A stretch of 64,000 bases of DNA from Drosophila pseudoobscura (GCF_009870125.1 NC_046679.1:2232001-2296000), one strand, 5' to 3'; positions 22,957 through 34,030 are shown, counted from the first letter of the stretch. Numbers and translations: made by a program. Notes: generated by a model from the letters alone, not told the origin.

Positions 22957-25022
22957 TTAGTTAAAGATCAAATCATTGTAGTTGCGCAGCAGATGATAAG
23001 GAGACACCCGGCAGCAGGTGGTGGTACGCACTACAGTGATGCGATCGGCGCGTTCAAAGTTGGCCTTGACCGTCTCATAGTAGCGGCCATCGCTGTGGAC
23101 AGAAGGAGTGGGATGAGAGGCTTTCAGGAGGTCAAGACAAGACCCTGAGACTCACCTGAGGACCATGCAGCGCAGCTTGAGGCACTTGACGCGCAGAATA
23201 TCGATGGCCTTTTGGCTCTTGTCGGAGAAGCGGAGATTGTCAGGATCCCAGCGCAGCTCGAGACGCTCCAGGTTGCCGCAGTTGGAGGCAATGGTGTCCA
23301 TAAGCTGGTCCACATGGATATTCACGCCGAGCTTCTCCGCCGTTCCCATGACAACGATCCTGGAAGGTAAACCAAAGCATGAGGCCCTGTATTTCTGTAA
23401 CTGGATGGATATAGAGATTTGCTTACTTGCAGTTGCCCAGCAGCGGCAGGATGCTCATCCACAGCTGATCCGTGATGTGTGGCATGCCCGAGAGGCAGCA
23501 GGCACTGAGCTGGTGTCCGTGACGCTGCAGGAACTTCAGCAAGCCTTCATCGGTGATGTTATCCGAGGAGTCCAAGTCCAGAGAAATCAGAGGTCTAACG
23601 TATGGGAACATCACCTGAGTATCGTCAACAAGAATTACATATTTCGATTCCACTTTACCTGGTATTTCCCGACTCCATCCACAGCTTGAGCACGCTGTCG
23701 TTGAAGCCATTGATCTGTCCAGCGGAGAGGAACTTCAGGCTGGGTATACGCGTCAACATGTCCACCAGGCATTCAGTCGAGAGATCCGTGGCCGTGATAT
23801 CCAGCTCCTGGAGGGCGCACTTGTCCCACTCCGCCTGCATCACAAACTCCGACTTTAGGCTGGTGCCATTCATGAGCAGGCAGGTCAGACGCTTGGATCG
23901 CTGGATGAGCGTCTTGAGGGTGGATCCGGTGACCTTGTTGCAAAAGTTGACGGCCAGGCACTCCAGCTGGATGCAGTTGGAGCTGAAGGCATCGATGTGC
24001 GAGTCGTCGATGAAGTTGATTCCGTACAGGTTGATCACACGCAAATTGGGCGTCGCCGACTTGAGCTTGTGCACATTGATGACCTCGTAGATCTCCTCCT
24101 CGTCCTCCTCGCACTTCTCGTAGCTGCCAATCAGGTGGAGCACCTCCAGGCCATTGATGAAGTTGTATATCTTTCGCATGAAGCCCTCCATGAAGATAAC
24201 CTCCGAGAGGCAGATGCACATATAGCGCAGCTTCGTGGGGAAGGTCTGCATCTCGCTGAAATCGTGGAGCTGCATGGCTAAAAGGAGCACCATTAGATGG
24301 ATAGGCCAATCGCTCGCCACTCGTTGTACCTACCCGTGGAGAAGTCCAGCAGCATGTGCGTCAGATTGGGGCACTTGCCGGACAGCTCGTGGAGCACCGT
24401 GTGAGTGATCAGCTCGATGGGCAGTTCGATGTACCGCAGCGTCGGCCCGAATCTCACCGAAATCAGCTGGAGAAGCATCTCCAGGGAGCCCACATGTAGA
24501 CCCGACACCTCCGGCCTGAGGGACACATTCTTCCAGAGGCGCGTATCATAGGCAATCTGGCGCCAGCGACGACAGATCCGAGCCAGGCGACAGATCTCGC
24601 GGTGCGACAGATACGAGAAGATGTGCAGCAGCACCTTGTCGGGCAGTTTCTCGATGGTCTGTCACAGGGTTGGTATAGAAAATAATTATTTAGTTATTTC
24701 AATAATCAGCTCTCTCTCTATACATATGTCTTTTTCTCAACCCAATTACACTAGACAACAAACTTTTCACTCAGAGAAGTTTCTGTTCTTAAGGCTATGC
24801 ACAGACACAGCTTCATGTATAAAGAAAAACTTCCAGAAGATGTTGAAATAGTGTCCGTTTTGTTGCACAGTGTTACTTTAGATATAGAAAGAGCATATGG
24901 CAAAATGTTCCCCAAACTCGTTGTACCGTATCGGCAAAGGGACTGCGAACTGTGCCATCGGACAGGTAGACTTGGGATGCCTCGACGGCCAGCTGACCCC
25001 AGATATCCGTGGATATATCCAT
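22957..25022 (-). CDS. F-box/leucine-rich-repeat protein
   Basis: Six exons on the minus strand give 515 codons: 25022-24927, 24658-24334, 24277-23659, 23594-23427, 23359-23156 and 23092-22957. Phases agree across every junction. An F-box begins near residue 34 (IEKLPDKVLLHIFSYL, then CRLARICRRW). It is followed by about 400 residues of leucine-rich-repeat character with recurrent LxxLxLxxC/N spacing, and an acidic EEDEEE loop near residue 192. F-box proteins recruit substrates to SKP1-CUL1 ubiquitin ligases, with the LRRs usually binding the substrate. The first exon (32 residues) is the least certain part: its donor, ACG followed by GTACAA, is weak, although the phase fits. The exact family member is not recognised, so I give no symbol. 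Confidence 0.85.
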
Positions 25023-27434
25023 TGCTCAGGTATGTCTCGTATATAGATCTCTGATCCGTATATAGGCACTGATTTGGAAGGCACTTGCTTATATAAAATA
25101 TATGCCTAGATGAACACTGCGTGGTCTGGTGTGCTCTGTCTGGTGCGAGTCCGTCGGACCGAGCTACTTTCGCGCTACTGCGAGAAGGCATCAGAATCGG
25201 AATCGAAATCTCCAAAAGACCCGCCAGGCAATCGGCTCAAGAGAACCGCCGCCACCACCAGCGGATTCCTATTTATAGATGGGTGCTAGTAACGATCACA
25301 ACAGAGCCAGTGCCAGTGCCAGACCCAGTGCCAGAGAGAGGAGCATTCGACTCAGCCGAAACAGCTGTTGCTCTGGCGAGGACGCCCCCCAGGCATCACC
25401 CAGTTACCCACTCACGCACTCAACCACCCAGATCTCGCTACAGACGAGTACATAGGAATGCGTTTGTTTGGGATCTGCCAATTGTTCTCTATATACGACG
25501 AGTAGATCTTCTATATACAATCGATCGGCTTGTTTTGTTTTGTTTAATGATCACTCACCAGTCGCGTTTTTACCACCGTATCATCGCGTCCAATAGCTTG
25601 GGCTGATGTTTGCGCTGCCAAAACATTCCAATTATCCATCGGGTTAACTTTACGTCACTTCACGTGTCTCTGGGAAACTGTCTGCGTGTGGGGGTGGTAT
25701 GTGTTTCTGATTCCGGATCTATGTCTGGCTCTATATCGATGCACTATATACAGGCGGGCGCCGGTTTGTGTCGGTGGTGTCTTGGTATATGCGTCTATAA
25801 GTAGCCAAAGCATTCATTCATAAGTTGCATTCATTTTTTTTAAGAAACACTCAATGTGGCTTCTAGAAATGGTGGGTTTGGAGTTTAAATATTAACTGCT
25901 ACGTCTCCAAGCAGTATATATAGAGACCTGTTTGCTCACCCTGCTTGCAGACAGCTCTTTGGCATGCGATCAACTGCTTGGCGACTGCTTGTTTTCCAAC
26001 ACTAAATATGTAAGCTTTCTCTGACGCTGATCAACGTTTATTTGAATGAAGATGTCATTGGCAGTTAAGGAAACTTTTTCTATAGAAGCCAATTTGATTT
26101 TTCTTAAGCCCAGGGTTTCTCTCATGCATGAAACGTACTTTAACCTACTAAAAGCTATGATTATATGTCTATCTAGTGGGTCAAACACTTATTCTACGGT
26201 TTAGAAAGACACATAGTTACCCATTATGTTAAATGACTAAACAAATTTGTTAGACACTCTATAAATAAACGAATATTAAGCAAAACAGAAACAGGCATTA
26301 AATTAATTAATTACTTTTTGTTCTGCCTCAATTTTCAGTCAGCTCATCAAATTAGAGAATTTTCCGAGCACTGTACTGCACAGAATGGCAAAAGCCCAAT
26401 TATGCAAATTTCTTTCGTTCTTTTCTCAATATTTTTTGTTTTTTATTTGAGAATACACGTCAAAATTTGTTGTACCCTTTGGGCAGGGGTCTATTTATAG
26501 GAAGTTTCGCTGGCTCTGCACGAGATTCCTCGCGGCTGCAGTTCAGCAATCAGCGCGAATGCAATTTCGTAACGTCTGCAACAATGTACGGGGAATTACT
26601 TGGCAATTTGCAATTGTGTTTTCACTTTTGTTGTTGATTGTCTTTGACAGCAAATTACTGACAATTTGGCTGCGGGAATCCGTACGATACTTTCCCACTT
26701 TTCGGTTTTTACATTGAGACTTGTTCCGCGTAGTGGACAGCTCCACAACTCTCTGGCAACTGAGAAAATTCAGGCGTCCGCGGAAAATGGTTTTTGCCAA
26801 AATAAACCTGGTCGAATCGGCTGCCTCGTTGGGGCAATGCAGGAGATGGAGGAACGCTCCGCTCACAGAACATGGCGAGTGCAGGCGTCATTTGTTGCAG
26901 CCGGCCGATTCGTACATGTTTTTGTTGGCGCCTGGCCCACGGCCAGGTAATGGAAGGGGCTGGCGGTGGCACAGACAGATTTCATTCATTGCAATCACCC
27001 GTATAAGTAATGCGTGGCAGGGAACATATTAAGTCGAATTGTATCGTCTAGGTGCTGCTAACCTGCTTGCAGTTCGAATTTGGCGCGCACTAAGACTACG
27101 TAGGCAAAGCAGTGAAAGAGAGGGAAGGATGTAACCATTCTGCGCAGCTAGATTTACGAATATGGATAGAGAACGGTTAGCCCATTGTCGACCAGGTATT
27201 AAAATACTCTAAACGAAAATAATGAATCTCGAAGAATTTTAGCGCAGTTTAGGTGAAATATAACGTGGTTTTTTCTTAAGCAAAGGGTTGGGATGGACCA
27301 ACAGGAGTTTTTATTATATGTGTTATTTATATGTTTTCCACAGTTTCCATCCCGTTTAAATAGAGGGGGGTTAAGTGGGCTAAGTTCGCTTTTCCATCGG
27401 CTCTCTCTCTCTCCGAGGAACGATAAGCGTAGGT
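25023..27434. other. Intergenic region between the F-box and TMEM179-like genes
   Basis: The left end should hold the F-box gene's 5' UTR and promoter. The remainder is AT-rich with a (CAGTGC/CCAGTG) tract near 25305-25330. A repeat module shared with the Trc8 upstream region lies at 27160-27375. No supported gene is present; frames up to 161 codons lack domains. Confidence 0.4.
27160..27375 (+). repeat. Repeat module shared with 17871-18080
   Basis: ATTTTAGCGCA at 27236-27246, a T-rich run, and TTTAAATAGAGGGGG at 27355-27369 recur in the same order and near-equal spacing as in the Trc8 upstream region. It lies about 600 bp upstream of the TMEM179-like start codon. Confidence 0.55.
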
Positions 27435-27442
27435 GTGACCAC

Positions 27443-27604
27443 CAGTGCTGCCGACTACGCTTTTTTCCCGCCAGATCTGGCTTTTTTAAAAAACCAGATG
27501 CGGGAAAAATTTGTGTATAACAGTTTTTCGCTTTTCTCAGCCTTTTTAATGTATATTTTCACCTTAGAAACAGCTTTTTTTTTGCTTAAAGGTTGGCATC
27601 ACTG
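27443..27604. mobile_element. hAT-type MITE, 162 bp, with 8-bp target duplication
   Basis: The ends CAGTGCTGCCGAC and the inverse of CAGTGATGCCAAC form imperfect terminal inverted repeats. Flanks GTGACCAC (27435-27442) and GTGACTAC (27605-27612) match at seven of eight positions, a hAT-sized target duplication. An internal hairpin spans 27461-27510 (TTTTTCCCGC...GCGGGAAAAA). There is no coding capacity. The AGATCTGGCTT word is shared with the larger element at 42672-43279, which has the same CAGTGTTGCC-type ends. Confidence 0.8.
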
Positions 27605-27972
27605 GTGACTACAGTGCGCCTGTGTAAGTGTATGTGTCAGCGTTCTAAGCCAGAAACGCAGCTATTTTGGCCCAAAGTTGACTGAGAATTCGAAGAAAAA
27701 GACCACACAAAAAGCATCTGAAAAGCTATAATATCCAGCTGCAAAGCCCACTGAAAAGTAATTTGAGGAACAAGTTGGGTAACAAGTTTGTTTGTTTATA
27801 TTGTGGTACAGTGCGCGTTTCAGCCAGTTTGATTGTGTGAGTGTCGTGTGACGCCCCAGAGAGCGAGAGAGAGAGAGAGAGTGAGACGTAGTATAAACAA
27901 ATTTAATTGACAGTAAAAGTGTTCTTGAAGCAATTGAAATTTGCTTAATCCACCATCAGGCCCAGACCGAAG

Positions 27973-28993
27973 ATGTCGTACTCAGCGGAGCGTGCGCTCT
28001 CCTATCTCTATCCCTTTACGATCGTGTCCTCTGTGATCTGCTGCATTACCTCGGCGGTGGCTTGGTCCCACTGGCGCTACGTCCTGAACGCCTGTCCGGA
28101 CACGAACTGCGGCTGCGTGCTGCACAGCCGGAGCACCTACAACAGTTTTGAGGGAGGGAACATCGCCTACTGCCACTATGCCACCTATGGACTGCTACTG
28201 CCCCTGATCTTTGCTGTGGTGCTGGGCATCTACCACGGCTATCGGATCTGCATCGGGAAGGGTCAGCGCAAATCGGGGCACGCAACCATTCGACAGCGGT
28301 GAGTGGTCTAATTCGAGTGTGTCTGGGGGTCAAGTGGGTTAATCGGCGGCAATAGCTCGCCCCACACTCCGCTAATTAGGTCTTATGCTAATGGAAGCCC
28401 CGCAGATGCTTCCTCCTGGCGTATGACTAACGCCGAGAATTTGATACTTTTTCAATTAGTTTCTTAAAATTTCGTTCCCCCTACACAGATCCGGCGACAT
28501 GATTGTGGTCACCACCGAGTCCGAATTGACGCCCGATGGTCTCTCCCCCTACTACTGTGAGTAGTTCACCAATGATTCACTAACGTTATCCTAACGAGAA
28601 CTCGTCCTCTTAATTTCGTTTCACTTTTTAGGGCTTCCTGCCACTGTCATTTCGCTGATCATGGCCATCTATCAGCTGATCTACGCCTCCGTATTTACGG
28701 ACGGATTCGAGGTGACCTGCAAGCAGTACCGCGAGTCCCTGCTGAAGGAGATCCAGGGAGTGGGCAACATTGTTCCCGTGCTCAAGTCGCGTCTGTCGTG
28801 CGCAGCCATATTCGACTTCATGGACTTCCTGGTGGAGAGTATCTCCTACGAGCGGCGTCGCTATGGACGCATCAACACCGCTGCTTGTCTGTACTTCACC
28901 TTGATCTTTGCCTGGCTGGCCGTCTTCTCCTGGCTGTCCATATGTGTGATCAATATTGTCCACCTTCGACGCACTCGGGCTGCCAGGGTCTGA
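27973..28993 (+). CDS. TMEM179-like four-pass membrane protein
   Basis: Three exons give 251 codons: 27973-28298, 28489-28556 and 28632-28993, with consistent phases and GT...AG introns of 190 and 75 bp. Hydrophobic spans lie near residues 15-32, 66-90, 133-152 and 207-232, giving four membrane passes. A cysteine-rich loop (CPDTNCGCVLH) lies between the first two, and a small hydrophilic exon follows the second. The layout and length resemble the TMEM179 family, whose biochemical role is not established to my knowledge. The ATG at 27973 has a good context (GAAG before it). An AATAAA lies 46 bases past the stop. The name rests on pattern memory and should be read as provisional; that it is a real gene is much surer. 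Confidence 0.8.
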
Positions 28994-29038
28994 GGAGTAG
29001 GACCAAACAGCAGATTCCACAGCGATCACATGACGCAA

Positions 29039-29044
29039 AATAAA
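29039..29044 (+). terminator. Poly(A) signal AATAAA of the TMEM179-like gene
   Basis: This is an exact AATAAA 46 bases after the stop codon, the first one downstream. Confidence 0.55.
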
Positions 29045-29748
29045 TGAACGGAGCCATTCCCAACGCACATTCGCCTTATATTTAAACATAGTTTTACCCA
29101 AACGCCACTTATTTATTAGTTCGAAACATACTCCAACGTCCACGGCTCAAGCCGCCATTAACAAATTGTACAAATAATTGTATCAACCAGTATATATTAA
29201 AATCATTACAACATTTTATATCTTACTTGAATCGACTTTTTACTGATTGTTTAATGTTATCCATTGTTCATCAAATCGGCCAGATACATACAGGTTTTCC
29301 GTTCCCATGTCGATTAAGGAATTAACGCAATTTAGTACAACCATTTTCTTCATTAAGTCTTCAAATTCAACGGCGAAACAAGGCAATCTTTGAGGTCGAC
29401 AGTGGACATACATATGTACTTATGAAGCCGCTACTCTCTTCTACCGACTTTTGCTACATATGTAAACGGACTCGAAGCCCTTAGTTGGGATTATTTTTAC
29501 TATATAAAGGTCGGGGCTAATGCTAAATTCTATGCCAGCAATTCCCAGTCCAGAAAGTATTTCATTAAGGTTTGTCTATTGTTCTGTAAGTTACCCTGAT
29601 GGTGGAAAATGGAAGATCTCAAAGACGTAGAATATTCTTTTATATTTGCAGACGCAGCGCCTCAACGGCGGATTTGTTGGTTTACGCCCACGGGAAATAA
29701 TGTCAGCATTATTCATTCCCCCATTCAACGAGATCTATTTGAAGTCTA
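29045..29748. other. Intergenic, no feature seen
   Basis: AT-rich sequence with several CATATGTA words and no supported frame, repeat or RNA gene. Confidence 0.4.
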
Positions 29749-30140
29749 AGTGACCAAGGTTTCAGGATCGAGATATATACATGCAAGATACCAATCATAT
29801 TCGTGAATATGTCTAAAACATATCAATTTGAGAAAAGGTCTTTCTTAATTACGTTTTATCTTCATATGTACATATCTTCATATTAATTTAACGAAATAGG
29901 GTATAAAAAGGCCTATACACGCATCATGTCTTCAAATACCAGCAACATTGCGACTGTTTTTTTAGTTCAACTATTTTGTTTAAACCCTGTTTTAGTTAAA
30001 ATACAATAAAAGCAAGGACTTAAAACTTGCCAATCAAGTATAGAATTGATTCATCAATCGTATAAAATTGTCTGGGCATGGCTAAATGTGCTATATATCT
30101 AGTAATATTCGACGGAATATCAGAAACGAGGAATATGTAA
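29749..30140 (+). repeat. Dispersed partial copy of the 16.3-17.9 kb repeat
   Basis: It matches the tandem units in order: CAGGATCGAGA-TATATAC, GAATATGTCTAAAA, TTTGAGAAAAGGTCTTT, ATAGGGTATA, AATACAATAAAAGCAAGGA, then TCAATCGTATAAAATT and GGGCATGGCTAAATGT. It ends just before the Spase12 promoter motifs. Confidence 0.75.
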
Positions 30141-30156
30141 AACAGAACTTGAATTG

Positions 30157-30215
30157 GTCAGTATATTTACGGTATATTTTAAAAATATTTTGGTATATTT
30201 CTGACGGTCACACTG
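30157..30215 (+). promoter_or_regulatory. Spase12: Spase12 core promoter with Ohler motifs 6 and 1
   Basis: GTCAGTATATTT (30157-30168) and TTTGGTATATTT (30189-30200) both fit the motif 6 consensus KTYRGTATWTTT. CGGTCACACTG (30205-30215) fits motif 1, YGGTCACACTR, the M1BP site. This pairing is characteristic of Drosophila housekeeping promoters without a TATA box. Motif 1 usually lies at the start site, which would give a 5' UTR of roughly 90 bases. Confidence 0.8.
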
Positions 30216-30298
30216 CTCTCCACCTCTAATGCTGACGTGCCGTTCCGAATTTGTTTACGTGAAAAATTTAGAATTTGAGGATAAAATCTAATACGACA

Positions 30299-30708
30299 AT
30301 GCTGGATATACCAACACATATGGTGGGTTCACAAGGCAGAGAATTTGTACACTTTTACTTAACTATCTCCGCCCTGTGCAGGACTTTGTGGGCCAAGGGA
30401 AGGCTGAGCGGTGGTCTCGTCTCATCATCACATTCTTCGGCGTCGTAGGCCTGATCTACGGAGCGATTGTGCAGCAGTTCTCTCAGACGGTCTATGTGCT
30501 CGGCGTGGGCTTCCTGCTGTCCTCACTGGTAAGCCGTTGGCCTACAATATCTATAGTATTAGGTGCGCTAATCAAACCCTTTCAGATCACCATTCCTCCA
30601 TGGCCCTTCTATCGCAAAAATCCGGTGAAATGGCAGAAGCCGGTCATCACAGACCCCAAGCCACAGAATGGCGACTCCAGCGACGAGGGCAAGAAGAAAA
30701 AGAAATGA
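30299..30708 (+). CDS. Spase12: Signal peptidase complex 12 kDa subunit (SPCS1)
   Basis: Three exons give 97 codons: 30299-30322, 30382-30528 and 30586-30708. The first encodes only MLDIPTHM; its joining to DFVGQGK is supported by a GTGGGT donor and a CTGTGCAG acceptor in phase. Two hydrophobic spans (about residues 22-41 and 45-60) form the hairpin expected of SPCS1, followed by a cytosolic tail ending in a Lys run. SPCS1 is a non-catalytic subunit of the ER signal peptidase complex, which removes signal peptides from secreted and membrane proteins. The length fits the family. A housekeeping promoter lies directly upstream. Its poly(A) signal is 14 bases from the stop codon of the opposing DTWD1 gene, so the two transcripts probably overlap at their 3' ends. 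Confidence 0.95.
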
Positions 30709-30751
30709 GAATTCCAAACTAACATAACATTAACGTGTATTTATCTCATAC

Positions 30752-30757
30752 AATAAA
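30752..30757 (+). terminator. Poly(A) signal AATAAA of Spase12
   Basis: This is an exact AATAAA 43 bases after the stop. Cleavage 10-30 bases on would fall at or within the last codons of the opposing DTWD1 gene. Confidence 0.65.
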
Positions 30758-30770
30758 CTCTCTTCTCATA

Positions 30771-31742
30771 CTAAATCGGACGTCGATACGATATCAGATC
30801 GTTGTGGTCATAGTACTTGTGTATGAGATCATACATGTTGGCAAAGAAATACAAGAGATTGTCGTACTGTCCGTTGTAGGGCGATTCCCGCTCCACATCC
30901 TCTGAGGGGGCCTCTCGTGTCAGAGGCGCCGCCAGCTGATGAAAGCCCTCTGTTATCTCCAGGTTGTCTAGCCCTCGGTAGGCGGAATTGAGACCCCAGG
31001 CATTGACGTGGACTTCGAGTACAAACTGATGGATCGCCTCGATGGTGGCCAGGTACCATCGCGGGCTGCCACGCTGATGGCGCCAGAACTGCGACAGGCG
31101 ATTCTGGAGAACCACCGTGCGCAGGCCTCGGACACGCTCGTCCGCGTATATGCCGCGGCTCTGGTTCCAGGTGCTGTCAATAAAGACTGCTCGGCGGACG
31201 GGTAGGTTCCCATAAGTATAGCTGCGCTTAGACGTGGTCTCTGGTTGGTCCTCCAAAACCTCAATCTCATCCACTCGACGGCGTAGCATTGTGCCCATGT
31301 GATGTCCTTTGGGCAGGCCATAGTTATCGTCGATCTTCAGCTGGACGTTTCGCTCGAATAGCTGTGGCACTGTGAGACTCTTGGCGCTGGGGAAGATGAG
31401 CACCACGTCCTTGTCCAGGCGGTAGTCGGGAATATCGGGATAAGTGTGAATCCGCACGTGCTCCGGCGCCAGCACGGCAGCATGTACGGCCGTGCTCTTT
31501 CCATCGATCTCCTTCTTGTGCTTGATGATGTCAATCTGCAGCGGCAGCCCCAAACGCGGCAACAGCTTCTCCAGCTCCTCCACCGGAATGTGACAGCTAT
31601 AGCAGAAAAACTTCCGCGAGCGATTGCAGAGCCGGCAAACGTGGCGTCCCTCGATGGAGTCCAGCACACTGTGGTCCGCAATACGCATGTGGACAAAAGG
31701 ATACTTCCGGGGCCGAGTCTGGGCCTCCACGGGGTGTGACAT
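30771..31742 (-). CDS. DTWD1: tRNA-uridine aminocarboxypropyltransferase 1 (DTWD1 homologue)
   Basis: One exon encodes 323 residues. A zinc-binding pattern lies at Cys36, Cys39, Cys47 and Cys50. The family-naming D-x-T-W motif is at Asp189-Ser190-Thr191-Trp192, after a segment (PVRRAVFI) that leads into it as in DTW-domain enzymes. These enzymes transfer a 3-amino-3-carboxypropyl group from S-adenosylmethionine to a uridine; human DTWD1 acts at position 20 of several tRNAs. The assignment to DTWD1 rather than DTWD2 rests on overall pattern and the N-terminal cysteines. The start ATG (31740-31742) is the first in frame. The gene converges on Spase12 with 62 bases between stop codons and diverges from the C2orf42 homologue. 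Confidence 0.9.
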   Translation of the reverse strand: MSHPVEAQTRPRKYPFVHMRIADHSVLDSIEGRHVCRLCNRSRKFFCYSCHIPVEELEKLLPRLGLPLQIDIIKHKKEIDGKSTAVHAAVLAPEHVRIHTYPDIPDYRLDKDVVLIFPSAKSLTVPQLFERNVQLKIDDNYGLPKGHHMGTMLRRRVDEIEVLEDQPETTSKRSYTYGNLPVRRAVFIDSTWNQSRGIYADERVRGLRTVVLQNRLSQFWRHQRGSPRWYLATIEAIHQFVLEVHVNAWGLNSAYRGLDNLEITEGFHQLAAPLTREAPSEDVERESPYNGQYDNLLYFFANMYDLIHKYYDHNDLISYRRPI

Positions 31743-31905
31743 GGTCGGGGATTCCCGATTCTCACAAAATTAAAATTGAATACACAATAGCTAATATTAT
31801 TAATAGCAACCAGCTGTTTTTGACCAGGGATGCAGTTCACGCGAAAAACATATGCGAGGGGAGCACCCTTAATGTTTTTAATTTATTAAAAAAAGACGTG
31901 AAGAT
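31743..31905. promoter_or_regulatory. Bidirectional promoter between DTWD1 and the C2orf42 homologue
   Basis: Only 163 bases separate the two start codons, so both promoters and both 5' UTRs must fit here or overlap. ACCAGCTGTT at 31809-31818 differs at one base from the Ohler E-box motif AWCAGCTGWT. No TATA box is evident. Confidence 0.6.
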
Positions 31906-34030
31906 ATGAAAATAAGCCATCGCACCTTGCGCGGGGTCCGCCAGTGCACCAGCTGTGGAGCCATCAATGGCAATCGCGCCCAGCTGTGCAGCAACGCCGC
32001 CTGTCCGCAGAACAAGAATGTGCTCGATGCGGTTTCTCTGATCTCCCTCCGCGCCGGGTCAACGGTCTGTTCGTTGCGGGAACAGTCTGCTGTGGCCAAG
32101 GTGCGAGAGACGCCCAGGAATTTCGTGGTCATCCAGGACGTGACTCTGTCCCTACAGCCGAATGCGGCTGTGGTGTCCAGCAAGGCCATCTGCCATGTGG
32201 AGGCCTGCAGGAGCGCCGGCGACATCGATTGCCAGCATGTGAAGGCCTGCCGGGAGCTCGGATCGGCTATGCCCAGGGCTCAGGTGTACAAGGTGTCGCG
32301 GGAGGTGCTTTGGAATCTTAACATCGGGCAGGAGCAGAAGCAACAGCTCTGGCAGCAGTACAAGTGGGCCGAGGACCAGGAACAGCTGCCGGCAGTGCAG
32401 CGTCTGAATGCCACAACCTTCGCGGTAAAGTGCGAGCGCTCGGATTTGTTTCCGACTGCCAGGCTCCATGTGACGGCCCTGGCCAATGGCGTGTCCCCTA
32501 AGAAGGGCACCTATGCCTGTGCCTGCCGCAAGCTGAAGATAATTGTGGAGCCAGACAACTCGCTGGTCATGCAGGACGAGATCTGCGACCACTTGCTGCT
32601 GGTTCTGGCCGGCATACTCAGCTCACCACAGGGCAAACGGGTCTATGGCAACTTCACCAGCAGCCTAAAGACATTTTGGATGCCATCCAGGCTGGAGACG
32701 CCGTTGGGCGAGGGCACACAGGAGGATTTACGTCTCGGCCTGAGCATGGTCGATGAGTTCGACCCGCAGGTGGATATACTTGTCTTTGGCGATCATCTTG
32801 ATGTGAGTACAGCCGTAGCCAGACCATAATGAATCCCGAATGAATGTTCCTTCTGTTTAGCTGCCATTGCCAGACCTGTCCGATGGCGCCTTCAACTTGG
32901 ACAGCATGCAGGCGGCCCCGACCAGCCACAGCACCAGCAACAGTAGCAGTGCCCTGATCCACTATGCCAACGATTCGCAGCTCCTGTCCAACTGCGATGT
33001 GCTCGCCGAGCCCGAGGAGCAGCATATCGAGCTGACGGACTGCAATATCGAGCTGATGGATCAGTACCAGCCCACGGATCAGATCGATCTGGACATCGAG
33101 CTGCCCATGATCAGTGAGCCCTACAACATACTCACCGCCCCGCCCATTTATTCGGACACGCCAGCCGTGGTCACCGAACAACTGCCACCGATTGAGCTGT
33201 CCACGATAGCGGTGGTCAAGAAGAGCCCCGTCAAGGCAACGGAAATCGTCGGCGAGGTGAAAACCCGCAAGCAGCCTCCTCTTCCGGCCAAGCGCGATTT
33301 GATTGTGAACAGGCCGTCATCACCGGCCAACAACAGTCTATGTGTGGATGCGGATGTGCAGCCTACACTGGCCTACTCCGCTTGGCTGGACCATGTGATA
33401 GAGCTACTCAATGATTGCCTCGAGCCAGAATGCACACCCGAGCCAGGGCTCTCGACCCGCTCCGTCCACCAGAGCTTTCATGTGCACAAGGTAATCTGGA
33501 CTTCTCGAATCAATCTTATTCTGATGCTGCTCTCTTTTGCCTTTTTCTAGGAGACTTTTTCGCACTTTTGCAAAAGCTTCAGTGCTGGCATAAAGAGGCG
33601 TCCCCTCCACGAGGTCTCTCTGATTGAGTCGGGAAAATTCAAGGGCCTGACCGAATACGTTTGGAACTTCACGGCTAGCCAAACGGTTAAGCGCATCTTT
33701 AGCACCTCCAATGTGCGTAAAGACCAAATACAATGCCATCTGCAGTGCTCTGATGTAGCTATTTGCCTTCCATAGATTCAACTGCAGCTGTCGCGCTCCT
33801 TTGAGCGTCATGCCGATGGTCACTTCTTGGCATATGTGCGGCCTCCCAGCGAGCAACAGGCCCAGGCACAGTCCAAAAAGCGTCAAATTTATACCAGACT
33901 GAATCTGTGGATGGCCAAGATTCTGTTGGAAACCGGTATTCGGTTGTCCTGGACCCCGGATGTGCTGCCCCGAAGCCACTTCGGTCTTATGACTGTGGAC
34001 TTCACGGTGGAAACACGTTCGCCCAGCTAA
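31906..34030 (+). CDS. C2orf42: C2orf42 homologue, zinc-finger-like protein of unknown function
   Basis: Four exons give 647 codons: 31906-32802, 32861-33490, 33551-33712 and 33776-34030, all in consistent phase. Shared landmarks with human C2orf42 are an N-terminal LRGxRxCxxCGxxNGxR segment with paired cysteines (C-x2-C, C-x4-C), a Cys/His-rich region, a W-containing segment before an FHV/FHIP-type block near the end of exon 2, a K-Y-x-W-x-x-T block in exon 3, and a W-x-P-D-x-L-P-x-S motif near the C terminus. The central 200 residues in exon 2 are acidic and Ser/Asn-rich. The biochemical role of this family is unknown to me. It shares a promoter region with DTWD1. I find no AATAAA close downstream, so the 3' end is not set. 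Confidence 0.85.
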
